From Aliiroseovarius crassostreae (lineage in GTDB: Bacteria > Pseudomonadota > Alphaproteobacteria > Rhodobacterales > Rhodobacteraceae), in NCBI RefSeq assembly GCF_001307765.1, contig NZ_LKBA01000004.1, positions 764,385 through 828,384 of the forward strand: a stretch of DNA of 64,000 nucleotides. Reading direction: 5' to 3'. The notes under the pieces were generated by a model, which saw nothing but the letters and a program-made list of their open reading frames with translations, was not told the DNA's origin and did not search any database. How positions within the stretch are numbered: the stretch's first letter is position 1; each line of letters opens with the position of its first letter. The position numbers and the translations under genes are program-made. Below are positions 1 through 8,054 of this stretch, in pieces.

Positions 1-451
1 CGTCCTCGACATCGGTGGCCAGCAGCCGGTCCGCGTCAGATCGTTTTTCGATCTGCGACAGGTCAATCCGGCGCATCGCGTCGATCAGCGGTGTCTGGCT
101 GTGCCCGTAGCCCACCGGGGCGATATCCGCCACAAGGAGGCGACGCAGCAGCATGGGGTGGGAAAGGGCCAGCACCATTGCCGCCTTGCCCCCCATCGAA
201 TGCCCGATCAGATCCGCTGTGCCACCGATGGTGGTGATCACCTCGGCCAGATCCCCGGCCAGATCTGTGTAGCTGTGGCTGTCCGACCAGGGGCTGTTGC
301 CATGGTTGCGCATATCCACGGCAATAACGCGCCGCGCATTGGACAGCCGCTTGGCGATCACACCCCAATTGCGACCGGACCCGAACAGGCCATGGGCGAT
401 CAGGATGGGCGGGAGGGTGTCATCCACCCCGAATGTCTGGAACTCTAACAT
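1..451 (-). CDS. alpha/beta fold hydrolase, 3' part cut by window edge
   Basis: Cytosolic hydrolase of the alpha/beta fold, closest in feel to the YbfF-type esterases; the substrate cannot be told. Only the first 150 residues are present because the gene runs off the left edge. They begin MLEFQTFGVDD and show the HG oxyanion-hole pair at residues 20-21 (AHGLFGSGRNW) and the nucleophile elbow GHSMGG at residues 83-88, whose Ser is the expected catalytic nucleophile. The catalytic Asp and His would lie beyond the edge. The ATG at 451-449 starts the family-like N terminus, with no signal peptide. It is divergent from the small membrane protein at 607; the 155 bp between them hold a palindromic repeat. 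Confidence 0.85.
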   Translation of the reverse strand, partial: MLEFQTFGVDDTLPPILIAHGLFGSGRNWGVIAKRLSNARRVIAVDMRNHGNSPWSDSHSYTDLAGDLAEVITTIGGTADLIGHSMGGKAAMVLALSHPMLLRRLLVADIAPVGYGHSQTPLIDAMRRIDLSQIEKRSDADRLLATDVED

Positions 452-499
452 GGGTCTGTCATATCGCGCTGGGCGGGGTGGGGGAAGGTAAAATGGGTT

Positions 500-570
500 G
501 CCCTAAAGCGTTTTGGGATTACGTTGAAACAGCGATGTGGAAACGTTTTAAAATCGAGATGGTTTAGGGC
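500..570. repeat. imperfect palindromic intergenic repeat
   Basis: The ends are inverted copies of GCCCTAAA (500-507) and TTTAGGGC (563-570), with AAAGCGTTTT and AAACGTTTTAAAA inside. It shares the AAAGCGTTT end motif with the two-hairpin repeats at 34175, 42072 and 53686, but the interior differs and it lies between divergent genes rather than at a gene 3' end. It may be a separate or degenerate member of the same kind of element. Confidence 0.5.
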
Positions 571-606
571 TGTTGGCCAAGTCATATCGCTTGGAAGGGG
601 GAGGGC

Positions 607-969
607 ATGGACCTGCAGAGCGAAACCGCGCGGTTGGCGCGGCTGATGGAGGAGCGGCTGGATGTCACGGGGGCGGATTTCCCCACCAAGGTGCGCCGCG
701 CCGGGCGTCTGTTGCCACGCCATGTGCGGGCGGCGGCGGCACGGTTGATGGAGGCCCAGACCCTGTCGGAGCATCCCCGGCTGGCCCGCCAGCTTGCAGC
801 GGATGACCTGACCCGCGCGATCCACGAGATTGACCACTATCTGCGCGGGGTGGACCCGTGGGAGCGGCGCTTTGGGATATTCATCAGTTGGGCGTCAGGG
901 CTGGCCTTCAGCCTGTTGCTTCTGGTGGGGGCGGTGTTGGGGCTGCTTTACCTGTTGCGGGGGTTTTGA
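607..969 (+). CDS. small membrane-anchored protein, unknown function
   Basis: A 120-residue protein I do not recognise. Residues 1 to about 90 are charged and probably helical (many Arg, Ala and Leu); residues about 92-117 form one hydrophobic span (FSLLLLVGAVLGLLYLL), so it is likely a C-terminally anchored inner-membrane protein with its bulk in the cytoplasm. A strong purine-rich ribosome site (AAGGGGGAGGG) lies just before the ATG, which supports this start. Its 3' end overlaps the 3' end of the convergent DUF817 gene by 22 bp. No motif points to a function. Confidence 0.65.
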   Translation: MDLQSETARLARLMEERLDVTGADFPTKVRRAGRLLPRHVRAAAARLMEAQTLSEHPRLARQLAADDLTRAIHEIDHYLRGVDPWERRFGIFISWASGLAFSLLLLVGAVLGLLYLLRGF

Positions 970-1808
970 AGCGTTTCGGGCACGGGACCGCCCAGGGCGC
1001 GACGATAGACCAGGGTGACGGTGGCAAAGCTCACATATAACAGCAGATACCAGCTGCCCATTTTCGCAAGCGACGCCCAGTCGATGGCCTTGGTGCCAGC
1101 ATAGACCCAAGTGCCCGACCGGGTGCCGACATTCTCTGCGATCCACAGGAAAAAGCTGGAGAAAAACGCGGCGAGCGGCAGGGGCATCCAGTAAAACCTG
1201 CCGATCCGAAACCAGATCCGGGTGCGCCAGAACAAGGCTACGGTCAGCCCCATCAGGATCCAGCGCATGTCCCAGATCCAGTGATGGGTGAAGAAGTTCA
1301 GGTAAATCGCCCCCGCCAGCGCAAAATGCGCCCAGAGCGGCGGAAAAGGCGTGAACCGCATGTCGAAAATGCGAATGACCCGCGCCATGAAACTGCCGAC
1401 GCTGGCATACATGAAGCCGGAAAACAGCGGCACACCCATGAGTTTGAGCAGGCCGGGTTCCGGGTAGGCCCAGCTGCCCATCTGGATCTTGAAAATCTCC
1501 ATGATCGTGCCGGTGAGGTGGAAGAGCAGGATCACCCGCGCCTCGGCCCAGCTTTCCAGTTTCAGCCAGAGAAAGCCTGCCTGCAACGCCACGGCGTAGA
1601 TGACCAAAGCGTCATAGCGCGCGAGCGGCCAGTCCGGCTGCCAGATCGCCTTGGAGAGCATGATCCCGATCAGCATCAAGCCCCCAAACAGCGCCGCCCA
1701 GCCCTGTTTCAGAACAAACATCACAAACTCCGCCACACCGTAAGGCAGATGCGCGCGCATCCACTGGCCGAGGGAATGTTCTGTATCGCGGGTGGAGTGC
1801 TGGATCAT
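948..1808 (-). CDS. DUF817 family integral membrane protein
   Basis: A 286-residue polytopic membrane protein matching the DUF817 family in length and in its many Trp/Phe-rich segments (for example LFHLTGTIMEIFKIQMGSW, and HHWIWDMRW in the middle). About eight hydrophobic spans can be picked out, with short charged loops. The biochemical role of the family is unknown to me. It overlaps the 3' end of the small membrane protein convergently, and lies 60 bp downstream of the oxidoreductase gene on the same strand. The start at 1808 has only a weak ribosome site. Confidence 0.8.
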   Translation of the reverse strand: MIQHSTRDTEHSLGQWMRAHLPYGVAEFVMFVLKQGWAALFGGLMLIGIMLSKAIWQPDWPLARYDALVIYAVALQAGFLWLKLESWAEARVILLFHLTGTIMEIFKIQMGSWAYPEPGLLKLMGVPLFSGFMYASVGSFMARVIRIFDMRFTPFPPLWAHFALAGAIYLNFFTHHWIWDMRWILMGLTVALFWRTRIWFRIGRFYWMPLPLAAFFSSFFLWIAENVGTRSGTWVYAGTKAIDWASLAKMGSWYLLLYVSFATVTLVYRRALGGPVPETLQNPRNR

Positions 1809-1868
1809 GCGTCGGCCTAATTGTTTTGGGCGACACTAAGGAAGGACGAAACAGAAGCAAATACTTCT

Positions 1869-2954
1869 TTAGCCGTGTGTGCAGGTGACGTTCAGCCGGG
1901 AGAGTTCCAGTTCCGCCTCTTCCAAGGTGAAGACATCCAGCGCCGGGCGCGCGCCGGCGGGCAGGGTGCCTTTGGCCAATTTGTTGATGGCAATGACGGC
2001 AGGGATGGCGGGAATGAACGGCCCGTCGCCCGCTTCCGCCAGCAAGGTCCAGCTTTTGCGCACCCCAGAATGTGCCTCAACCTGCACCACCATGCCGCCA
2101 CGATCGGAGCCAAACGGCTCGAGCCAGCTTGCGATCCATTGCAGCGGCTTTGCAAAGCGGGCGGGGTTGGGAAACAGGCCTCGGGCGCGCAGCCAGCCAG
2201 TAATGGCGAGCGAATACTGCATCACACCGAGTTCTAATCCAGCACGAAATTCTACGGTCTCTGCACTGTAATGGCTTGGAAAAAGACCCAAATCGGGCGC
2301 GCCAATGAGGGCGGCGTTGCGCTTGAGATCGGGGGCCAATGCGTAGGATTTTGGTTCGGACCAACCGCGCAGCTCTTGCCAAGCCCCGTCGCGCATCACC
2401 TTTAAGGGGGCACCAATTTGGCCTAGAATGGCCTGCATTACCGACAGCCCGCGCGGCGCACGATTGCCCGGAAGGATCGCGGTTTCGATTTTGCGAATTG
2501 CGTCCATTTCGCGGGCAAGACCTGTTACCGCTGCCGATGAAATGGCAGGTACTGACGAGACACCAGAAAGGCAGGCAACCCCTTGGGACTGCGCCAATTT
2601 CTCAAGCTCTGAAATACCAGCGGTAAAGGCGGCATCGTCAGACAGATCGAGGTAATGCACCCCGGCCTCAACCGTTTGGCGGGCCACGTTATAGGGATCC
2701 CCGTGATAATTTTGAAAGGGCCCGGCCGCATCGACCAAAACGTCGAAACTGGCCAAGACCGGGCGAAGGTCCGCGTCGCGGTCCAGCGCAAGCGGTGTGC
2801 CGCCATAGGTTTGGGTAAAGGCTTGGGCGCGGGCGAGGGTGCGGCTTGTCACCGTCACATCCCGGTCATCTTCGATCAGCATTCGTGCTAATCGGGATCC
2901 AAAAACACCCGTCCCCCCAAGGATTAATACGCGGGGGGAGGGGATTTTTTTCAG
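1869..2954 (-). CDS. saccharopine dehydrogenase-like NAD(P)-binding oxidoreductase, start codon unclear
   Basis: Member of the saccharopine dehydrogenase/trans-enoyl-reductase-like group with an N-terminal Rossmann fold and a C-terminal substrate domain; the real substrate is unknown. The first ATG in frame (2882) would cut off the dinucleotide-binding strand, because the codons just upstream read RVLILGGTGVFGSRLAR (2933-2883), a textbook GGxGxxG motif. Reading back to the in-frame stop at 3050-3048 there is no ATG, GTG or TTG, only CTG codons (2954-2952 and 2996-2994). I therefore place the start provisionally at the CTG at 2954, eight bases after the glyA stop. The VDAAGPF segment after the Rossmann core is family-typical. 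Alternatives are a frameshift in the A7 or C6 runs of the coding strand here. It probably follows glyA in one transcript. Confidence 0.7.
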   Translation of the reverse strand: MKKIPSPRVLILGGTGVFGSRLARMLIEDDRDVTVTSRTLARAQAFTQTYGGTPLALDRDADLRPVLASFDVLVDAAGPFQNYHGDPYNVARQTVEAGVHYLDLSDDAAFTAGISELEKLAQSQGVACLSGVSSVPAISSAAVTGLAREMDAIRKIETAILPGNRAPRGLSVMQAILGQIGAPLKVMRDGAWQELRGWSEPKSYALAPDLKRNAALIGAPDLGLFPSHYSAETVEFRAGLELGVMQYSLAITGWLRARGLFPNPARFAKPLQWIASWLEPFGSDRGGMVVQVEAHSGVRKSWTLLAEAGDGPFIPAIPAVIAINKLAKGTLPAGARPALDVFTLEEAELELSRLNVTCTHG

Positions 2955-2962
2955 GCCAGAAC

Positions 2963-4270
2963 TTACAGGTTCGGGTACATTGGGAAGCGGGCGCAGAGGG
3001 CGGCCACTTTGCCGCGCACGGCCTCTTCCACAGCCTCGTTGCCGTCTTCACCATTGGCGGCCAGACCATCAACCACTTCGATGATCAGATCCGCGATCTC
3101 GCGGAATTCTGCTTCGCCAAAGCCACGGGTGGTGCCCGCCGGCGTGCCCAGACGGATGCCCGAGGTTACGGTGGGTTTTTCCGGGTCAAACGGGATGCCG
3201 TTTTTGTTGGTGGTGATATGGGCGCGACCCAGGGCTGCGTCCACGATATTGCCGGTCACGCCTTTCGGGCGCAGATCGACCAGCATCAGGTGGGTGTCAG
3301 TGCCGCCCGATACGATGTCGAGGCCGCCTTTGACCAGCTGATCGGCCAGCGCCACGGCGTTCGCGCGCACCTGTTTCTGATAGGCTTTGAACTCCGGCTT
3401 CAGCGCCTCGCCAAAGGCTGCGGCCTTACCGGCGATCACATGCATCAGCGGACCACCCTGAATGCCCGGGAAAATGGCCGAGTTCACTTTCTTGGCGATC
3501 TCCGCGTCATTGGTCACGATCATGCCACCGCGCGGACCGCGCAGGGTCTTGTGGGTGGTGGTGGTGGCCACATGGGCGTGCGGGAAGGGCGAGGGGTGCT
3601 CACCTGCCGCAATCAGGCCAGCGATATGGGCCATGTCGACCATCAGGTAGGCGCCAACCGAATCTGCAATCTCGCGGAAACGGGCAAAATCAATCTGACG
3701 CGGGATGGCCGACCCACCGGCGATGATCAGCGCAGGCTTGTGCTCATTGGCCAGTTCCTGGATCTGGTCATAGTCGATCAGGCTGTCTTCGCGCTTTACA
3801 CCGTAATGCACCGCGTTGAACCACTTGCCCGACTGGTTCGGACGCGCGCCATGGGTCAGGTGACCACCGGCCGACAGATCCATGCCCAAAATGGTGTCGC
3901 CCGGCTTGATCAGCGCCTGAAACACACCCTGGTTGGCTTGCGAGCCAGAGTTCGGCTGAACATTGGCAAATTCACAGCCAAACAGTTCCTTGGCGCGGTC
4001 AATCGCCAGGTTCTCGGCCACGTCCACATATTGGCAGCCACCATAGTAACGACGCCCCGGATAGCCTTCGGCATATTTGTTGGTCAGAACCGAGCCCTGC
4101 GCCTCCATCACAGCGGCGGAGACGATGTTTTCCGATGCGATCAGTTCGATCTCGTCGCGCTGGCGCCCGAGCTCATTGGTAATGGCGCCCCAGAGTTCCG
4201 GGTCACGGGTAGCGAGGGCCTCAGTGAAAAAGCCCCCATCACGAACATTGGTGTCACGGGTATCAGTCAT
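2963..4270 (-). CDS. glyA: serine hydroxymethyltransferase
   Basis: PLP enzyme interconverting serine plus tetrahydrofolate with glycine plus 5,10-methylene-tetrahydrofolate; cytosolic homodimer or tetramer and the main source of one-carbon units. At 435 residues it has the usual length. Visible family signatures are SENIVSAAV near the N terminus, [12 protein letters not shown], the DMAHIAGL segment and the PLP-lysine motif [16 protein letters not shown], whose Lys forms the Schiff base. A GGAGG ribosome site lies nine bases before the ATG at 4270. The oxidoreductase gene follows eight or more bases downstream on the same strand; nadK is divergent. Confidence 0.97.
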   Translation of the reverse strand: MTDTRDTNVRDGGFFTEALATRDPELWGAITNELGRQRDEIELIASENIVSAAVMEAQGSVLTNKYAEGYPGRRYYGGCQYVDVAENLAIDRAKELFGCEFANVQPNSGSQANQGVFQALIKPGDTILGMDLSAGGHLTHGARPNQSGKWFNAVHYGVKREDSLIDYDQIQELANEHKPALIIAGGSAIPRQIDFARFREIADSVGAYLMVDMAHIAGLIAAGEHPSPFPHAHVATTTTHKTLRGPRGGMIVTNDAEIAKKVNSAIFPGIQGGPLMHVIAGKAAAFGEALKPEFKAYQKQVRANAVALADQLVKGGLDIVSGGTDTHLMLVDLRPKGVTGNIVDAALGRAHITTNKNGIPFDPEKPTVTSGIRLGTPAGTTRGFGEAEFREIADLIIEVVDGLAANGEDGNEAVEEAVRGKVAALCARFPMYPNL

Positions 4271-4449
4271 GCGCGTTCATCCTCCGATGCAAGACTTGGG
4301 TGATTAACTTGTGTTGCGTATTTCCTATCGGAAACAAATCGGGGCACAAGGGGCAGAATGCGACCTTGTACCCGAAAGACGCGCCATGACTGGCACTTTC
4401 ACGAAACTTGTGGTTCTTTCGGAAACGAGGGACAGGAAGGGAAACCCCG

Positions 4450-5211
4450 ATGAGCCAGAGAATCGCTTTCCTCGCCAGCGAGGCGCCCGTGGCCCAGGCC
4501 GCGTTTGACGAATTGGTGGCGCGCTATCGCAATGTGCCCCCGGAACAGGCTGACATCATCGTGGCCCTTGGCGGCGATGGGTTCATGTTGCAGACCCTGC
4601 ATGACACACGCGATCTGGCCGCGCCGACCTATGGCATGAATTGCGGCACCGTCGGCTTTTTGATGAATGAGTATAGTGCCGATGCGCTGGTCGACCGGTT
4701 GATTGCGGCCGAGGAAGCGGTGATCAACCCGCTGGCAATGACCGCGGTGGATGTGCAGGGTAACACCCATGAGGCATTGGCGATCAACGAGGTCAGCCTG
4801 CTGCGTGCAGGTCCGCAGGCGGCGAAGCTGCAGATCTCGGTGGATGGCCGGGTGCGGTTGGATGAGCTGGTCTGCGACGGGGCGCTGCTCAGCACCCCGG
4901 CAGGGTCCACCGCCTATAATTATTCCGCCCATGGTCCGATCCTGCCGATTGGCTCGGATGTGCTTGCGCTGACCGCAATGGCCGCGTTCCGTCCCCGCCG
5001 CTGGCGCGGCGCGCTGTTGCCGAAACGGGCCACCGTGCGGTTTGATGTGCTGCAGCCGGAAAAACGGCCGGTCATGGCGGATGCGGATTCGCGTCAGGTG
5101 GAAAATGTGCTGTCCGTGGAGATCCGATCCGCCGACCACATCCGGCATCGTATCCTGTTTGACCCCGGCCATGGGTTGGAAGAGCGATTGATCCGCGAAC
5201 AGTTCGTCTGA
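4450..5211 (+). CDS. nadK: NAD kinase
   Basis: Phosphorylates NAD to NADP using ATP or polyphosphate in the cytosol. The 253-residue product shows the kinase signature VALGGDGFML (GGDG at residues 41-44), NEVSLLR near residue 115, and the DGALLSTPAGSTAYN substrate-binding segment. The start at 4450 is chosen because GGAAGGG precedes it by about seven bases and the product begins MSQRIAFLASEAP; an upstream in-frame ATG at 4408 would add a basic, unlikely leader. The length is on the short side but normal for alphaproteobacteria. It is divergent from glyA and followed by a 288-bp gap with three palindromes. Confidence 0.94.
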   Translation: MSQRIAFLASEAPVAQAAFDELVARYRNVPPEQADIIVALGGDGFMLQTLHDTRDLAAPTYGMNCGTVGFLMNEYSADALVDRLIAAEEAVINPLAMTAVDVQGNTHEALAINEVSLLRAGPQAAKLQISVDGRVRLDELVCDGALLSTPAGSTAYNYSAHGPILPIGSDVLALTAMAAFRPRRWRGALLPKRATVRFDVLQPEKRPVMADADSRQVENVLSVEIRSADHIRHRILFDPGHGLEERLIREQFV

Positions 5212-5308
5212 TCCTGCGACGCGTTTGCAAAGTAGGGATCTGTAAATCGACCGGGCCAGAAAAACCACTGCCAAACCACAGACAAGATCACGGCGATAAT
5301 ACGGGCAA

Positions 5309-5384
5309 AAAGTTTAAACTTTCGGATTTTGCCGGTTGAAAAATTTAAACTTCGCCTGCGTCGGGCGTTCATAAGTTTAAACTT
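5309..5384. promoter_or_regulatory. three helically phased AAGTTTAAACTT palindromes
   Basis: Three near-identical palindromes sit in the nadK to EamA gap: AAAGTTTAAACTTT at 5309-5322, AAATTTAAACTT at 5341-5352 and AAGTTTAAACTT at 5373-5384. Their centres are 31 and 32 bp apart, about three helical turns, so all face one side of the DNA. The last centre is about 120 bp before the EamA start. This looks like a multi-site operator for a dimeric repressor or activator; the protein is not identified. A related split site (GTTTAA-CT-TTAAAC) lies before malic enzyme at 12557. Confidence 0.5.
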
Positions 5385-5499
5385 TTCTGTGCCCCCGCCA
5401 CCAACCCTGACCCTGCGCACACTTTGCCGTGAGCGGCAGATTTCAACCTTGGCCAGCGGCGCCTCTGCCGTCATGACGAGGGAAACAACCGGAGCCACC

Positions 5500-6336
5500 A
5501 TGCGCCTTTTTGCTCTCACAACCCTCACCATGCTGGCTTTTGCCGCCAATTCCCTGCTGAACCGCGCAGCACTTTTGGGCGAGGGGATGGATCCGGCCAG
5601 CTTTGCCCTGATCCGCGTGGCCGCCGGAGCGGTGATGTTGATGGTGTTGCTGCGCCTGCGTGCCCCGGTTGAAATACGCCGCCCGCAGCCTTTGGCAGTC
5701 TTGGGTCTTGTTGCGTATTTGTTAGGGTTTTCCTATGCTTACACGTCAATGGATGCGGGCGTTGGCGCTCTGATCCTGTTTGCCGGGGTGCAGATCACCA
5801 TGTTTTCCGGGGCGCTGCGGGCCGGAGAAAACCTCCCGCTCCGGCGCTGGATCGGCGCGCTCGCCGCACTTGCTGGGCTGGTGTTCCTGCTGTGGCCCCG
5901 TGAGACGGTGGAACTGTCAGGTCCGGGCTTTGCCCTGATGTCTCTGGCAGCCGTCGGATGGGGGATCTATTCGCTGATCGGACGCAATGTGCAAGATCCG
6001 CTCGAGGCAACCGCATGGAATTTTCTGTATTCTTTCCTGATGGTTGCACTGTTTTACTGGGGGGCATCCCCGGTGGTGATCCCTGTGGGGATGCCCCTTG
6101 GTCTTGCCCTGATATCCGGTGCGATCACCTCTGGATTGGGCTATGCGCTCTGGTATGCGGTGTTGCCGAAACTCGGAGCCGCCCCAGGCGCCTTGGCGCA
6201 ACTTTCCGTTCCGGTTCTGGCTTTGGGGATGGGGGCACTCTTCTTGGGGGAACAAATAGCATCACACACGGTGCTTGCAGCGATGATTGTTTTGACAGGC
6301 ATTGCAATCGGATCGGTAAGGTTTAAGAAAATATAG
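5500..6336 (+). CDS. EamA/DMT family transporter
   Basis: A 278-residue inner-membrane protein of the drug/metabolite transporter superfamily, with ten hydrophobic spans in two EamA repeats (residues about 5-130 and 140-272). It would export a metabolite or amino acid, but the substrate is not predictable. The start at 5500 is chosen because MRLFALTTLTMLAFAANSLLNRAAL is the typical first helix and GGAG lies five bases upstream; the open frame extends 171 bp further 5' through the palindromes and is not coding there. It ends 13 bp before the convergent regulator gene. Confidence 0.88.
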   Translation: MRLFALTTLTMLAFAANSLLNRAALLGEGMDPASFALIRVAAGAVMLMVLLRLRAPVEIRRPQPLAVLGLVAYLLGFSYAYTSMDAGVGALILFAGVQITMFSGALRAGENLPLRRWIGALAALAGLVFLLWPRETVELSGPGFALMSLAAVGWGIYSLIGRNVQDPLEATAWNFLYSFLMVALFYWGASPVVIPVGMPLGLALISGAITSGLGYALWYAVLPKLGAAPGALAQLSVPVLALGMGALFLGEQIASHTVLAAMIVLTGIAIGSVRFKKI

Positions 6337-6349
6337 CGTTTATAGGCGC

Positions 6350-7915
6350 TTACTTCTTTTTTGCCGGTTTCGCAGCCCAGGTTTCGCGCTTGCGGTAAAT
6401 GGTGGAGGGGGAAACTCCCAGCACCCGAGCCGCACGCGGAATTGAGCCGCCATAGGCGCGGATCGTGTCTTCGATCACGATCTGCTCAATGTCTGCCAGG
6501 CTCAGCCCGACCAGTGAGCCCGCGCGGTCAGATGGGGGGCTGGTCGCCGCAGGGTGGCTGGGGTCAGAGCGCAAATGTGCAGGCAGCATCACCGAGGTCA
6601 GCACCTGCCCGTCATGGTGCAGAACCGCATTCCAGATCGCGTTCTTCAGCTCATGGATATTGCCCGGCCAGCTGTGGCGCTGCAACACAGCAATGGCATC
6701 CGGCGAGAGCTGGGTGAACCCCCTGTTTTCAGATCTGGAATAGTCTTGCAGGAAATGTTGCGCCAACAGGGCAATGTCGCTTTCGCGTTCGCGCAAAGGC
6801 GGGAGATGTATGGGGGCCACGTAAAGGTGGTAAAACAGATCGGATAGGAGTTTTCCTTTTTGGATCAATGTATTTGGGTCATGGGAGGTGGTGCTGATAA
6901 CCCGCACATCCACATGTTCCGGCTGTTCTGAACCCAGCCGCTGCACTGTGCCCGTCCGCAAAAAACGCACCAGCTGGCTCTGGGTGCGCAGGTCAAGATT
7001 GGCAACCTCATCGAGGAACAGCGTCCCGCCATCGGCGGCGAGGGCGGCGCCGATTTTGTCTTTCCGGGCCGCTGAAAACGCTCCGGCCAGATGCCCAAAC
7101 ATTTCGGATGCCATCGTCTCCGGGTGCAGCGTGGCGCAGTTGATCGCAATAAACAGATCAGGGGCGCGACCGGACAAATCGTGAATGCTGCGGGCGTAGT
7201 GCTCCTTTTCCGTGCCGGTTTCCCCCTGCAAAAACACCGGGGCGGTAGAATGGGCCACATCTTCCAGCATTTGAAGGACGGTGCGGATTGAGGGGTGGTC
7301 ACCCAACAGATGGGTGCCGTTCAACTGAGGCCTTGCTTTCGGGCGGGCAGGCGCTGCTGGGCGTTCCGAGTTGCCGCGGGCAGCTGGCTGTCCCGCTATT
7401 TCCAAGGGGGCGTCTATATGCGAGGGGTTTTGTTTTTTCCCTTTATTATCTTTGGTTTGCTGTTGTTCTTCTTGCTTGGTGATGCTGACCCGAGGACCAA
7501 GGGCGCTGTGAAGGGCCTGCTCCAACCGCTTGGCTCCAAAGGGATGGAACAGGCAATCAAACGCCCCAAGGCGCATGGCTTCTGCGGCATCATTGATCTG
7601 GTCGTTGCTGGCCACAACCACCACAGGGGGGGGGGGAGAGAGGCTGCGACAAGATTTCAACAGGGCTTCGGTCGGCTTGCCCCCAAGATGAAGCGGTATG
7701 AAGACAATATCGGGAACCGAGATTGCCAACTGTATCTCGGCTTCCTGGATCGTTTGTGCATATCTTGGGGTGCAATTGAGGTGGGAAAAATGGCCGGCAG
7801 GAAGCCATTGTGTCATCGCCTCGCCCAGCACGACCAGGGCATCCGCCAATGCGGGGGGATCGGTCATCGGGGGTTCGGCCCCGGACAGACTGTTAAGCTC
7901 TTCTTTGTTCGTCAC
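6350..7915 (-). CDS. NtrC-like AAA+ transcriptional regulator with degenerate ATPase motifs
   Basis: A 521-residue protein with the architecture of a sigma54 activator: an N-terminal receiver-like domain (about 20-140; phospho-acceptor region altered, FIPLHLG instead of a DxxM-type site), a charged Gln/Lys linker (about 145-200), an AAA+ domain (about 205-435) and a C-terminal Fis-type helix-turn-helix (about 475-510, GSIPRAARVLGVSPSTIYRKR). Key motifs are eroded. The Walker A is GETGTEKE (231-238), Glu replacing the third Gly, and the sigma54-contact loop reads GAFSAA (278-283) instead of GAFTGA. Walker B, GGTLFLDEV (296-304), is intact. It may regulate transcription without sigma54 remodelling. 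The EamA gene converges on it from the left; prpE lies upstream behind a terminator. Confidence 0.85.
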   Translation of the reverse strand: MTNKEELNSLSGAEPPMTDPPALADALVVLGEAMTQWLPAGHFSHLNCTPRYAQTIQEAEIQLAISVPDIVFIPLHLGGKPTEALLKSCRSLSPPPPVVVVASNDQINDAAEAMRLGAFDCLFHPFGAKRLEQALHSALGPRVSITKQEEQQQTKDNKGKKQNPSHIDAPLEIAGQPAARGNSERPAAPARPKARPQLNGTHLLGDHPSIRTVLQMLEDVAHSTAPVFLQGETGTEKEHYARSIHDLSGRAPDLFIAINCATLHPETMASEMFGHLAGAFSAARKDKIGAALAADGGTLFLDEVANLDLRTQSQLVRFLRTGTVQRLGSEQPEHVDVRVISTTSHDPNTLIQKGKLLSDLFYHLYVAPIHLPPLRERESDIALLAQHFLQDYSRSENRGFTQLSPDAIAVLQRHSWPGNIHELKNAIWNAVLHHDGQVLTSVMLPAHLRSDPSHPAATSPPSDRAGSLVGLSLADIEQIVIEDTIRAYGGSIPRAARVLGVSPSTIYRKRETWAAKPAKKK

Positions 7916-7997
7916 GACACTACAATTGACCTGAGTGGGCTGAAAGTCAGCTTCACGTAAAAGTTGATTAGAATTGTATACTTCTGATTGTGGGATG

Positions 7998-8033
7998 AAA
8001 AAACACCCCCAAATTGCGATTGAGGGTGTTTTT
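7998..8033 (-). terminator. rho-independent terminator of prpE
   Basis: A perfect inverted repeat AAAAACACCC (7999-8008) and GGGTGTTTTT (8024-8033), with a run of six T after the stem on the minus strand, 20-odd bases past the prpE stop. The A-rich 5' arm means it could also act on the plus strand, though no plus gene ends here. Confidence 0.85.
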
Positions 8034-8054
8034 ATTTAAAATTATAACGATTTC

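Noticed and set aside
2846..4303. 485-codon open frame on the plus strand
   Set aside because: It is antisense to glyA, whose motifs are unmistakable; the frame is open because of GC-rich codon bias.
4271..4449. riboswitch or attenuator between glyA and nadK
   Set aside because: Only short imperfect hairpins; nothing resembling a glycine, SAM or folate aptamer.
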